A stretch of DNA of 64,000 nt from Auanema rhodensis. Its lineage: Eukaryota; Nematoda; Chromadorea; Rhabditida; Rhabditidae. The translations under genes and the position numbers were made by a program. The DNA is taken from assembly GCA_964057225.1 (NCBI GenBank), contig OZ059896.1, positions 11,578,501 through 11,642,500 on the forward strand. Reading direction: 5' to 3'. Below the pieces are notes generated by a model. The model was not told the origin of the DNA. It saw only the letters and a program-made list of their open reading frames with translations, and did no database searches. Positions 24,101-38,040 of the stretch are shown here, in pieces (position 1 is the first letter of the stretch; every line of letters begins with the position of its first letter).

Positions 24101-24660
24101 ACATTTAAATATTTTGTATTTTCTAAACCATTTCACTAAATCTATTCTATTTAATTCCATATTTTAAACAATTTTATATTTCTACCACTATTTCATAATT
24201 TCATTCTTTAAATTTTTAATCATTAAAAAACATTTAAATTTCAGTATTGTGATGATCAAAAACTGAAACATTTAAATATTTTGTATTTTCTAAACCATTT
24301 CACTAAATCTATTCTATTTAATTCCATATTTTAAACAATTTTATATTTCTACCACTATTTCATAATTTCATTCTTTAAATTTTTAATCATTAAAAAACAT
24401 TTAAATTTCAATATTGTGATGATCAAAAACTGAAACATTTAAATATTTTGTATTTTCTAAACCATTTCACTCCATCTCTTTTAATTAATTCCATATTTTA
24501 ACAATTTCATATTTCTACCACGAATTCATAACTTCATTTTTTAAATTTTTAATCATTAAAAAACATTTAAATTTCAATATTGTGATGCTCAAAAACTGAA
24601 ACATTTAAATATTTTGTATTTTCTAAACCATTTCACTCCATCTCTTTTAATTAATTCCAT
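21180..24660 (+). repeat. Large satellite duplication, copy A
   Basis: Diagnostic variants recur at a fixed offset in copy B (about 24,850-28,830). ATTTGAATA at 21431 pairs with 25103 (offset 3672). TTATGATG near 22912 pairs with 26584. CAGTATTG near 24243 pairs with 28417, where the offset has grown by ~502 bp. The boundaries are approximate. Confidence 0.75.
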
Positions 24661-24849
24661 ATTTTGAACAATTTTATAATTCTACCACTATTTCATAATT
24701 TCATTCTTTAAATTTTTAATCATTAAAAAACATATAAATTTCAATATTGTGATGATCAAAAACTGAAACATTTAAATATTTTGTATTTTCTAAACCATTT
24801 CACTAAATCTATTTTATTTAATTCCATATTTTAAACAATTTTATAATTC

Positions 24850-27800
24850 TACGACTATTTGATAATTTCATTTTTTAAATTTTCAATCATTAAAAAACAT
24901 TTAAATTTCAATATTGTGATGCTCAAAAACTGAAACATTTAAATATTTTGTATTTTCTAAACCATTTCACTAAATCTATTCTATTTAATTCCATATTTTA
25001 AACAATTTTATAATTCTACCACTATTTCATAATTTCATTCTTTAAATTTTTAATCATTAAAAAACATTTAAATTTCAATATTGTGATGCTCAAAAACTGA
25101 AACATTTGAATATTTTGTATTTTCTAAACCATTTCACTAAATCTATTCTATTTAATTCCATATTTTAAACAATTTTATAATTCTACCACTATTTCATAAT
25201 TTCATTCTTTAAATTTTTAATCATTAAAAAACATTTAAATTTCAATATTGTGATGCTCAAAAACTGAAACATTTAAATATTTTGTATTTTCTTAACCATT
25301 ACACTCCATCTCTTTTATTTAATCCCATATTTTAAACAATTTCATAATTCTACCACTATTTCATAATTTCATTCTTTAAAATTTTATTCATTAAAAAATA
25401 TTTAAATTTCAATATTGTGATGCTCAAAAACTGAAACATTCAAATATTTTGTATTTTCTAAACCATTTCACTAAATCTATTTTATTTAATTCCATTTTTT
25501 AAACAATTTTATAATTCTACGACTATTTCATAATTTCATTTTTTAAATTTTTAATCATTAAAAAACATTTAAATTTCAATATTGTGATGCTCAAAAACTG
25601 AAACATTTAAATATTTTGTATTTTCTAAACCATTTCACTCCATCTCTTTTGATTAATTCCATATTTTTAACAATTTCATATTTCTACCACGAATTCATAA
25701 CTTCATTTTTTAAATTTTTAATCATTAAAAAACATTTAAATTTCAATATTGTGATGCTCAAAAACTGAAACATTCAAATATTTTGTATTTTCTAAACCAT
25801 TTCACTAAATCTATATTATTTAATCCCGTATTTTAAACAATTTTATAATTCTACGACTATTTGATAATTTCATTTTTTAAATTTTCAATCATTAAAAAAC
25901 ATTTAAATTTCAATATTGTGATGCTCAAAAACTGAAACATTTAAATATTTTGTATTTTCTAAACCATTTCACTAAATCTATTCTATTTAATTCCATATTT
26001 TAAACAATTTTATAATTCTACGACTATTTGATAATTTCATTTTTTAAATTTTCAATCATTAAAAAACATTTAAATTTCAATATTGTGATGCTCAAAAACT
26101 GAAACATTTAAATATTTTGTATTTTCTAAACCATTTCACTAAATCTATTCTATTTAATTCCATATTTTAAACAATTTTATAATTCTACCACTATTTCATA
26201 ATTTCATTCTTTAAATTTTTAATCATTAAAAAACATTTAAATTTCAATATTGTGATGCTCAAAAACTGAAACATTTAAATATTTTGTATTTTCTAAACCA
26301 TTTCACTAAATCTATTCTATTTAATTCCATATTTTAAACAATTTTATAATTCTACCACTATTTCATAATTTCATTCTTTAAATTTTTAATCATTAAAAAA
26401 CATTTAAATTTCAATATTGTGATGCTCAAAAACTGAAACATTTAAATATTTTGTATTTTCTTAACCATTACACTCCATCTCTTTTATTTAATCCCATATT
26501 TTAAACAATTTCATAATTCTACCACTATTTCATAATTTCATTCTTTAAAATTTTATTCATTAAAAAATATTTAAATTTCAATATTATGATGCTCAAAAAC
26601 TGAAACATTTAAATATTTTGTATTTTCTAAACCATTTCACTAAATCTATTCTATTTAATTCCATATTTTAAACAATTTTATAATTCTACCACTATTTCAT
26701 AATTTCATTCTTTAAATTTTTAATCATTAAAAAACATTTAAATTTCAATATTGTGATGCTCAAAAACTGAAACATTTAAATATTTTGTATTTTCTAAACC
26801 ATTTCACTAAATCTATTCTATTTAATTCCATATTTTAAACAATTTTATAATTCTACCACTATTTCATAATTTCATTCTTTAAATTTTTAATCATTAAAAA
26901 ACATTTAAATTTCAATATTGTGATGCTCAAAAACTGAAACATTTAAATATTTTGTATTTTCTTAACCATTACACTCCATCTCTTTTATTTAATCCCATAT
27001 TTTAAACAATTTCATAATTCTACCACTATTTCATAATTTCATTCTTTAAAATTTTATTCATTAAAAAATATTTAAATTTCAATATTATGATGCTCAAAAA
27101 CTGAAACATTTAAATATTTTGTATTTTCTAAACCATTTCACTAAATCTATTCTATTTAATTCCATATTTTAAACAATTTTATAATTCTACCACTATTTCA
27201 TAATTTCATTCTTTAAATTTTTAATCATTAAAAAACATTTAAATTTCAATATTGTGATGCTCAAAAACTGAAACATTTAAATATTTTGTATTTTCTAAAC
27301 CATTTCACTAAATCTATTCTATTTAATTCCATATTTTAAACAATTTTATAATTCTACCACTATTTCATAATTTCATTCTTTAAATTTTTAATCATTAAAA
27401 AACATTTAAATTTCAATATTGTGATGCTCAAAAACTGAAACATTTAAATATTTTGTATTTTCTTAACCATTACACTCCATCTCTTTTATTTAATCCCATA
27501 TTTTAAACAATTTCATAATTCTACCACTATTTCATAATTTCATTCTTTAAAATTTTATTCATTAAAAAATATTTAAATTTCAATATTGTGATGCTCAAAA
27601 ACTGAAACATTTAAATATTTTGTATTTTCTTAACCATTACACTCCATTTCTTTTATTTAATCCCATATTTTAAACAATTTCATAATTCTACCACTATTTC
27701 ATAATTTCATTCTTTAAATTTTTAATCATTAAAAAACATTTAAATTTCAATATTATGATGCTCAAAAACTGAAACATTTAAATATTTTGTATTTTCTAAA

Positions 27801-28830
27801 CCATTTCACTAAATCTATTCTATTTAATTCCATATTTTAAACAATTTTATAATTCTACCACTATTTCATAATTTCATTCTTTAAAATTTTATTCTTTAAA
27901 AAATATTTAAATTTCAATATTGTGATGCTCAAAAACTGAAACATTTAAATATTTTGTATTTTCTAAACCATTTCACTAAATCTATTCTATTTAATTCCAT
28001 ATTTTAAACAATTTTATATTTCTACCACTATTTCATAATTTCATTTTTTAAATTTTTAATCATTAAAAAACATATAAATTTCAATATTGTGATGATCAAA
28101 AACTGAAACATTTAAATATTTTGTATTTTCTAAACCATTTCACTCCATCTCTTTCATTCAATTCCATATTTTAAACAATTTTATATTTCTACCACGAATT
28201 CATAACTTCATTTTTTAAATTTTTAATCATTAAAAAACATTTAAATTTCAATATTGTGATGCTCAAAAACTGAAACATTTAAATATTTTGTATTTTCTAA
28301 ACCATTTCACTAAATCTATTCTATTTAATTCCATATTTTAAACAATTTTATATTTCTACCACTATTTCATAATTTCATTCTTTAAATTTTTAATCATTAA
28401 AAAACATTTAAATTTCAGTATTGTGATGATCAAAAACTGAAACATTTAAATATTTTGTATTTTCTAAACCATTTCACTAAATCTATTCTATTTAATTCCA
28501 TATTTTAAACAATTTTATATTTCTACCACTATTTCATAATTTCATTCTTTAAATTTTTAATCATTAAAAAACATTTAAATTTCAATATTGTGATGATCAA
28601 AAACTGAAACATTTAAATATTTTGTATTTTCTAAACCATTTCACTCCATCTCTTTTAATTAATTCCATATTTTAACAATTTCATATTTCTACCACGAATT
28701 CATAACTTCATTTTTTAAATTTTTAATCATTAAAAAACATTTAAATTTCAATATTGTGATGCTCAAAAACTGAAACATTTAAATATTTTGTATTTTCTAA
28801 ACCATTTCACTCCATCTCTTTTAATTAATT
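24850..28830 (+). repeat. Large satellite duplication, copy B with a 3-unit expansion
   Basis: This has the same order of variant units as 21,180-24,660, but with an additional three-unit (about 501 bp) repeat. The TTATGATG unit appears at 26584 and again at 27086 where copy A has one. The ends are approximate. Confidence 0.72.
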
Positions 28831-29049
28831 CCATATTTTAACAATTTCATATTTCTACCACGAATTCATAACTTCATTTTTTAAATTTTTAATCATTAAA
28901 AAACATTTAAATTTCAATATTGTGATGCTCAAAAACTGAAACATTTAAATATTTTGTATTTTCTTAACCATTACACTCCATCTCTTTTATTTAATTCCAT
29001 ACTTTAAACAATTTCATAATTCTACCACTATTTCATAATTTCATTCTTT

Positions 29050-31390
29050 AAAATTTTATTCATTAAAAAATATTTAAATTTCAATATTGTGATGCTCAAA
29101 AACTGAAACATTCAAATATTTTGTATTTTCTAAACCATTTCACTAAATCTATATTATTTAATCCCATATTTTGAACAATTTTATAATTCTACCACTATTT
29201 CATAATTTCATTCTTTAAATTTTTAATCATTAAAAAACATATAAATTTCAATATTGTGATGATCAAAAACTGAAACATTTAAATATTTTGTATTTTCTAA
29301 ACCATTTCACTAAATCTATTTTATTTAATTCCATATTTTAAACAATTTTATAATTCTACGACTATTTGATAATTTCATTTTTTAAATTTTCAATCATTAA
29401 AAAACATATAAATTTCAATATTGTGATGATCAAAAACTGAAACATTTAAATATTTTGTATTTTCTAAACCATTTCACTAAATCTATTTTATTTAATCCCA
29501 TATTTGAAACAACTTCATATTTCTACCACAATTTCATAATTTCATTTTTTAAATTTCTAATCATTAAAAAACTTTTAAATTTCAATATTGTGATGCTCAA
29601 AAACTGAAACATTTAAATATTTTGTATTTTCTAAACCATTTCACTAAATCTATTTTATTTAATCCCATATTTTAAACAATTTTATAATTCTACCACTATA
29701 TCATAATTTCATTCTTTAAATTTTTAATCATTAAGAAACATTTACATTTCAATATTGTGATGCTCAAAAACTGAAACATTTAAATATTTTGTATTTTCTA
29801 AACCATTTCACTAAATCTATATTATTTAATCCCATATTTTGAACAATTTTATAATTCTACCACTATTTGATAATTTCATTTTTTAAATTTTCAATCATTA
29901 AAAAACATTTACATTTCAATATTGTGATGCTCAAAAACTGAAACATTTAAATATTTTGTATTTTCTAAACCATTTCACTAAATCTATATTATTTAATCCC
30001 ATATTTTGAACAATTTTATAATTCTACCACTATATCATAATTTCATTCTTTAAATTTTTAATCATTAAGAAACATTTACATTTCAATATTGTGATGCTCA
30101 AAAACTGAAACATTTAAATATTTTGTATTTTCTAAACCATTTCACTAAATCTATTTTATTTAATCCCATATTTGAAACAATTTTATAATTCTACCACTAT
30201 TTCATAATTTCATTCTTTAAAATTTTATTCATTAAAAAATATTTAAATTTCAATATTGTGATGCTCAAAAACTGAAACATTCAAATATTTTGTATTTTCT
30301 AAACCATTTCACTAAATCTATATTATTTAATCCCATATTTTGAACAATTTTATAATTCTACCACTATTTCATAATTTCATTCTTTAAATTTTTAATCATT
30401 AAAAAACATATAAATTTCAATATTGTGATGATCAAAAACTGAAACATTTAAATATTTTGTATTTTCTAAACCATTTCACTAAATCTATTTTATTTAATTC
30501 CATATTTTAAACAATTTTATAATTCTACGACTATTTGATAATTTCATTTTTTAAATTTTCAATCATTAAAAAACATATAAATTTCAATATTGTGATGATC
30601 AAAAACTGAAACATTTAAATATTTTGTATTTTCTAAACCATTTCACTAAATCTATTTTATTTAATCCCATATTTGAAACAACTTCATATTTCTACCACAA
30701 TTTCATAATTTCATTTTTTAAATTTCTAATCATTAAAAAACTTTTAAATTTCAATATTGTGATGCTCAAAAACTGAAACATTTAAATATTTTGTATTTTC
30801 TAAACCATTTCACTAAATCTATTTTATTTAATCCCATATTTTAAACAATTTTATAATTCTACCACTATATCATAATTTCATTCTTTAAATTTTTAATCAT
30901 TAAGAAACATTTACATTTCAATATTGTGATGCTCAAAAACTGAAACATTTAAATATTTTGTATTTTCTAAACCATTTCACTAAATCTATATTATTTAATC
31001 CCATATTTTGAACAATTTTATAATTCTACCACTATTTGATAATTTCATTTTTTAAATTTTCAATCATTAAAAAACATTTACATTTCAATATTGTGATGCT
31101 CAAAAACTGAAACATTTAAATATTTTGTATTTTCTAAACCATTTCACTAAATCTATATTATTTAATCCCATATTTTGAACAATTTTATAATTCTACCACT
31201 ATATCATAATTTCATTCTTTAAATTTTTAATCATTAAGAAACATTTACATTTCAATATTGTGATGCTCAAAAACTGAAACATTTAAATATTTTGTATTTT
31301 CTAAACCATTTCACTAAATCTATTTTATTTAATCCCATATTTGAAACAACTTCATATTTCTACCACAATTTCATAATTTCATTTTTTAAA
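29050..31390 (+). repeat. Seven-unit higher-order repeat (1,169 bp), two copies
   Basis: Variant pairs are separated by exactly 7 x 167 bp: AACATTCAAAT at 29111 and 30280, and ACTTTTAAAT at 29571 and 30740. A further ACTTTTAAAT at 31408 lies four units (668 bp) later, so a partial third copy follows. Confidence 0.8.
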
Positions 31391-31979
31391 TTTCTAATCA
31401 TTAAAAAACTTTTAAATTTCAATATTGTGATGCTCAAAAACTGAAACATTTAAATATTTTGTATTTTCTAAACCATTTCACTAAATCTATTTTATTTAAT
31501 CCCATATTTTGAACAATTTTATAATTCTACCACTATATCATAATTTCATTCTTTAAATTTTTAATCATTAAGAAACATTTACATTTCAATATTGTGATGC
31601 TCAAAAACTGAAACATTTAAATATTTTGTATTTTCTAAACCATTTCACTAAATCTATTTTATTTAATCCCATATTTTAAACTATTTTATAATTCTACCAC
31701 TATTTCATAATTTCATTCTTTAAATTTTTAATCATTAAAAAACATATAAATTTCAATATTGTGATGATCAAAAACTGAAACATTTAAATATTTTGTATTT
31801 TCTAAACCATTTCACTAAATCTATTTTATTTAATCCCATATTTTAAACAACTTCATATTTCTACCACAATTTCATAATTTCATTTTTTAAATTTCTAATC
31901 ATTAAAAAACATTTAAATTTCAATATTGTGATGCTCAAAAACTGAAACATTTAAATGTTTTGTATTTTCTAAACCATTT

Positions 31980-34290
31980 CACTAAATCTATTTTATTTAA
32001 TTCCATATTTTTCACCAAATCTATTTTATTTAATTCCATATTTTAAACAATTTTATAATTCTACCACTATTTCATAATTTCATTCATTAAATTTTTAATC
32101 ATTAAAAAACATATAAATTTCAATATTGTGATGATCAAAACTGAAACATTTAAATATTTTGTATTTTCTAAACCATTTCACTAAATCTATTTTATTTAAT
32201 TCCATTTTTTAAACAATTTTATAATTCTACCACTATTTCATAATTTCATTCTTTAAATTTTTAATCATTAAAAAACATTTAAATTTCAATATTGTGATGC
32301 TCAAAAACTGAAACATTTAAGTATTTTGTATTTTCTAAACCATTTCACTAAATCTATTTTATTTAATTCCATATTTTTCACTAAATCTATTTTATTTAAT
32401 TCCATATTTTAAACAATTTTATAATTTTACCACGAATTCATAACTTCATTTTTTAAATTTTTAATCATTAAAAAACATTTAAATTTCAATATTGCGATGC
32501 TCAAAAACTAAAACATTTAAATATTTTGTATTTTCTAAACCATTTCACTCCATCTCTTTTATTTAATTCCATATTTTAAACAATTTTATATTTCTACCAC
32601 AATTTCATAATTTCATTCTTTAAATTTTTAATCATTAAAAAACATATAAATTTCAATATTGCGATGCTCAAAAACTAAAACATTTAAATATTTTGTATTT
32701 TCTTAACCATTTCACCAAATCTTTTTTATTTAATTCCATATTTTAAACAATTTTATAATTCTACCACTATTTCATAATTTCATTCTTTAAAATTTTAATC
32801 ATTAAAAAACATATAAATTTAAATATTGTGATGATCAAAACTGAAACATTTAAATATTTTGTATTTTCCAAACCATTTCACTAAATCTATTTTATTTAAT
32901 CCCATATTTTAAACAATTTTATAATTCTACGACTATTTCATAACTTCATTTTTTAAGTTTTTAATCATTAAAAAACATTTAAATTTCAATATTGTGATGC
33001 TCAAAAACTGAAACATTTAAATATTTTGTATTTTCTAAACCATTTCACTAAATCTATTTTATTTAATTCCATATTTTAAACAATTTCATAATTCTACGAC
33101 TATTTCATAACTTCATTTTTTAAGTTTTTAATCATTAAAAAACATATAAATTTCAATATTGTGATGATCAAAAACTGAAACATTTAAATATTTTGTATTT
33201 TCCAAACCATTTCACTAAATCTATTTTATTTAATTCCATATTATAAACAATTTCATAATTCCACGACTATTTCATAACTTCATTTTTTAAGTTTTTAATC
33301 ATTAAAAAACATTTAAATTTCAATATTGTGATGCTCAAAAAATGAAACATTTAAATATTTTGTATTTTCCAAACCATTTCACTAAATCTATTTTATTTAA
33401 TTCCATATTTTAAACAATTTTATAATTCTACCACTATTTCATAATTTCATTCTTTAAATTTTTAATCATTAAGAAACATTTACATTTCAATATTGTGATG
33501 CTCAAAAACTGAAACATTTAAATATTTTGTATTTTCTAAACCATTTCACTAAATCTATATTATTTAATCCCATATTTTGAACAATTTTATAATTCTACGA
33601 CTATTTCATAACTTCATTTTTTAAGTTTTTAATCATTAAAAAACATTTAAATTATATATTGTGATGCTCAAAAACTGAAACATTTAAATATTTTGTATTT
33701 TCCAAACCATTTCACTAAATCTATTTTATTTAATTCCATTTTTTAAACAATTTTATAATTCTACCACTATTTCATAATTTCATTCTTTAAATTTTTAATC
33801 ATTAAAAAACATTTAAATTTCAATATTGTGATGCTCAAAAACTGAAACATTTAAGTATTTTGTATTTTCTAAACCATTTCACTAAATCTATTTTATTTAA
33901 TTCCATATTTTTCACTAAATCTATTTTATTTAATTCCATATTTTAAACAATTTTATAATTCTACCACGAATTCATAACTTCATTTTTTAAATTTTTAATC
34001 ATTAAAAAACATTTAAATTTCAATATTGCGATGCTCAAAAACTAAAACATTTAAATATTTTGTATTTTCTAAACCATTTCACTCCATCTCTTTTATTTAA
34101 TTCCATATTTTAAACAATTTTATATTTCTACCACAATTTCATAATTTCATTCTTTAAATTTTTAATCATTAAAAAACATATAAATTTCAATATTGTGATG
34201 CTCAAAAACTGAAACATTTAAATATTTTGTATTTTCTTAACCATTTCACCAAATCTTTTTTATTTAATTCCATATTTTAAACAATTTTAT
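31980..34290 (+). repeat. Satellite block with duplicated long units
   Basis: Rare variants recur about 1,533 bp apart: ATTGCGATGCTC at 32491 and 34024, and the long units at 32367 and 33901. Three units here carry a 33-bp internal duplication (TTCCATA spaced 33 bp at 32001/32034, 32367/32400 and 33901/33934). Confidence 0.75.
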
Positions 34291-37200
34291 AATTCTACCA
34301 CTATTTCATAATTTCATTCTTTAAAATTTTAATCATTAAAAAACATATAAATTTCAATATTGTGATGCTCAAAAACTGAAACATTTAAATATTTTGTATT
34401 TTCCAAACCATTTCACTAAATCTATTTTATTTAATTCCATATTTTAAACAATTTTATAATTCTACCACTATTTCATAATTTCATTCTTTAAATTTTTAAT
34501 CATTAAGAAACATTTACATTTCAATATTGTGATGCTCAAAAACTGAAACATTTAAATATTTTGTATTTTCTAAACCATTTCACTAAATCTATTTTATTTA
34601 ATTCCATATTTTAAACAATTTCATAATTCTACGACTATTTCATAACTTCATTTTTTAAGTTTTTAATCATTAAAAAACATATAAATTTCAATATTGTGAT
34701 GATCAAAAACTGAAACATTTAAATATTTTGTATTTTCCAAACCATTTCACTAAATCTATTTTATTTAATTCCATATTATAAACAATTTCATAATTCCACG
34801 ACTATTTCATAACTTCATTTTTTAAGTTTTTAATCATTAAAAAACATTTAAATTTCAATATTGTGATGCTCAAAAACTGAAACATTTAAATATTTTGTAT
34901 TTTCCAAACCATTTCACTAAATCTATTTTATTTAATTCCATATTTTAAACAATTTTATAATTCTACCACTATTTCATAATTTCATTCTTTAAATTTTTAA
35001 TCATTAAGAAACATTTACATTTCAATATTGTGATGCTCAAAAACTGAAACATTTAAATATTTTGTATTTTCTAAACCATTTCACTAAATCTATATTATTT
35101 AATCCCATATTTTGAACAATTTTATAATTCTACGACTATTTGATAACTTCATTTTTTAAGTTTTTAATCATTAAAAAACATTTAAATTTAAATATTGTGA
35201 TGCTCAAAAACTGAAACATTTAAATATTTTGTATTTTCCAAACCATTTCACTAAATCTATTTTATTTGATTCCATATTATAAACAATTTCATAATTCCAC
35301 GACTATTTCATAACTTCATTTTTTAAGTTTTTAATCATTAAGAAACATTTACATTTCAATATTGTGATGCTCAAAAACTGAAACATTTAAATATTTTGTA
35401 TTTTCCAAACCATTTCACTAAATCTATTTTATTTAATTCCATATTTTAAACAATTTTATAATTCTACGACTATTTCATAACTTCATTTTTTAAGTTTTTA
35501 ATCATTAAAAAACATATAAATTTCAATATTGTGATGATCAAAAACTGAAACATTTAAATATTTTGTATTTTCCAAACCATTTCACTAAATCTATTTTATT
35601 TAATTCCATATTATAAACAATTTCATAATTCCACGACTATTTCATAACTTCATTTTTTAAGTTTTTAATCATTAAAAAACATTTAAATTTCAATATTGTG
35701 ATGCTCAAAAACTGAAACATTTAAATATTTTGTATTTTCCAAACCATTTCACTAAATCTATTTTATTTAATTCCATATTTTAAACAATTTTATAATTCTA
35801 CCACTATTTCATAATTTCATTCTTTAAATTTTTAATCATTAAGAAACATTTACATTTCAATATTGTGATGCTCAAAAACTGAAACATTTAAATATTTTGT
35901 ATTTTCTAAACCATTTCACTAAATCTATATTATTTAATCCCATATTTTGAACAATTTTATAATTCTACGAATATTTCATAACTTCATTTTTTAAGTTTTT
36001 AATCATTAAAAAACATTTAAATTTAAATATTGTGATGCTCAAAAACTGAAACATTTAAATATTTTGTATTTTCCAAACCATTTCACTAAATCTATTTTAT
36101 TTAATTCCATATTATAAACAATTTCATAATTCCACGACTATTTCATAACTTCATTTTTTAAGTTTTTAATCATTAAGAAACATTTACATTTCAATATTGT
36201 GATGCTCAAAAACTGAAACATTTAAATATTTTGTATTTTCCAAACCATTTCACTAAATCTATTTTATTTAATTCCATATTTTAAACAATTTTATAATTCT
36301 ACGACTATTTCATAACTTCATTTTTTAAGTTTTTAATCATTAAAAAACATTTAAATTTAAATATTGTGATGCTCAAAAACTGAAACATTTAAATATTTTG
36401 TATTTTCCAAACCATTTCACTAAATCTATTTTATTTAATCCCATATTTTAAACAATTTTATAATTCTACGACTATTTCATAACTTCATTTTTTAAGTTTT
36501 TAATCATTAAAAAACATTTAAATTTCAATATTGTGATGCTCAAAAACTGAAACATTTAAATATTTTGTATTTTCCAAACCATTTCACTAAATCTATTTTA
36601 TTTAATTCCATATTATAAACAATTTCATAATTCCACGACTATTTCATAACTTCATTTTTTAAGTTTTTAATCATTAAAAAACATTTAAATTTCAATATTG
36701 TGATGCTCAAAAACTGAAACATTTAAATATTTTGTATTTTCCAAACCATTTCACTAAATCTATTTTATTTAATTCCATATTTTAAACAATTTTATAATTC
36801 TACCACTATTTCATAATTTCATTCTTTAAATTTTTAATCATTAAGAAACATTTACATTTCAATATTGTGATGCTCAAAAACTGAAACATTTAAATATTTT
36901 GTATTTTCTAAACCATTTCACTAAATCTATATTATTTAATCCCATATTTTGAACAATTTTATAATTCTACCACTATTTCATAATTTCATTCTTTAAATTT
37001 CTAATCATTGAAAAACATATAAATTTCAATATTGTGATGATCAAAAACTGAAACATTTAAATATTTTGTATTTTCTAAACCATTTCACTAAATCTATTTT
37101 ATTTAATTCCATATTTTAAACAATTTTATAATCCTACGACTATTTGATAATTTCATTTTTTAAATTTTCAATCATTAAAAAACATTTAAATTTCAATATT

Positions 37201-38011
37201 GTGATGCTCAAAAACTGAAACATTTAAATATTTTGTATTTTCTAAACCATTTCACTAAATCTATTCTATTTAATCCCATATTTTAAACTATTTTATAATT
37301 CTACCACTATTTCATAATTTCATTCTTTAAATTTTTAATCATTAAAAAACATATAAATTTCAATATTGTGATGATCAAAAACTGAAAAATTTAAATATTT
37401 TGTATTTTCTAAACCATTTCACTAAATCTATTTTATTTAATTCCATATTTTAAACAATTTTATAATTCTACCACTATTTCATAATTTCATTCTTTAAATT
37501 TTTAATCATTAAGAAACATTTACATTTCAATATTGTGATGCTCAAAAACTGAAACATTTAAATATTTTGTATTTTCTAAACCATTTCACTAAATCTATAT
37601 TATTTAATCCCATATTTTGAACAATTTTATAATTCTACCACTATTTCATAATTTCATTCTTTAAATTTCTAATCATTGAAAAACATATAAATTTCAATAT
37701 TGTGATGATCAAAAACTGAAACATTTAAATATTTTGTATTTTCTAAACCATTTCACTAAATCTATTTTATTTAATTCCATATTTTAAACAATTTTATAAT
37801 CCTACGACTATTTGATAATTTCATTTTTTAAATTTTCAATCATTAAAAAACATTTAAATTTCAATATTGTGATGCTCAAAAACTGAAACATTTAAATATT
37901 TTGTATTTTCTAAACCATTTCACTAAATCTATTCTATTTAATCCCATATTTTAAACTATTTTATAATTCTACCACTATTTCATAATTTCATTCTTTAAAT
38001 TTTTAATCATT

Positions 38012-38040
38012 AAAAAACATATAAATTTAAATATTTTGTA
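38012..38040 (+). repeat. Satellite unit with a 32-bp internal deletion
   Basis: Neighbouring core positions 37863 and 38165 are 302 bp apart instead of 334. The missing part is the AATATTGTGATG...AAAACTG core. The join lies in AAATTT, which occurs on both sides in a normal unit, consistent with a microhomology deletion. Confidence 0.75.
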
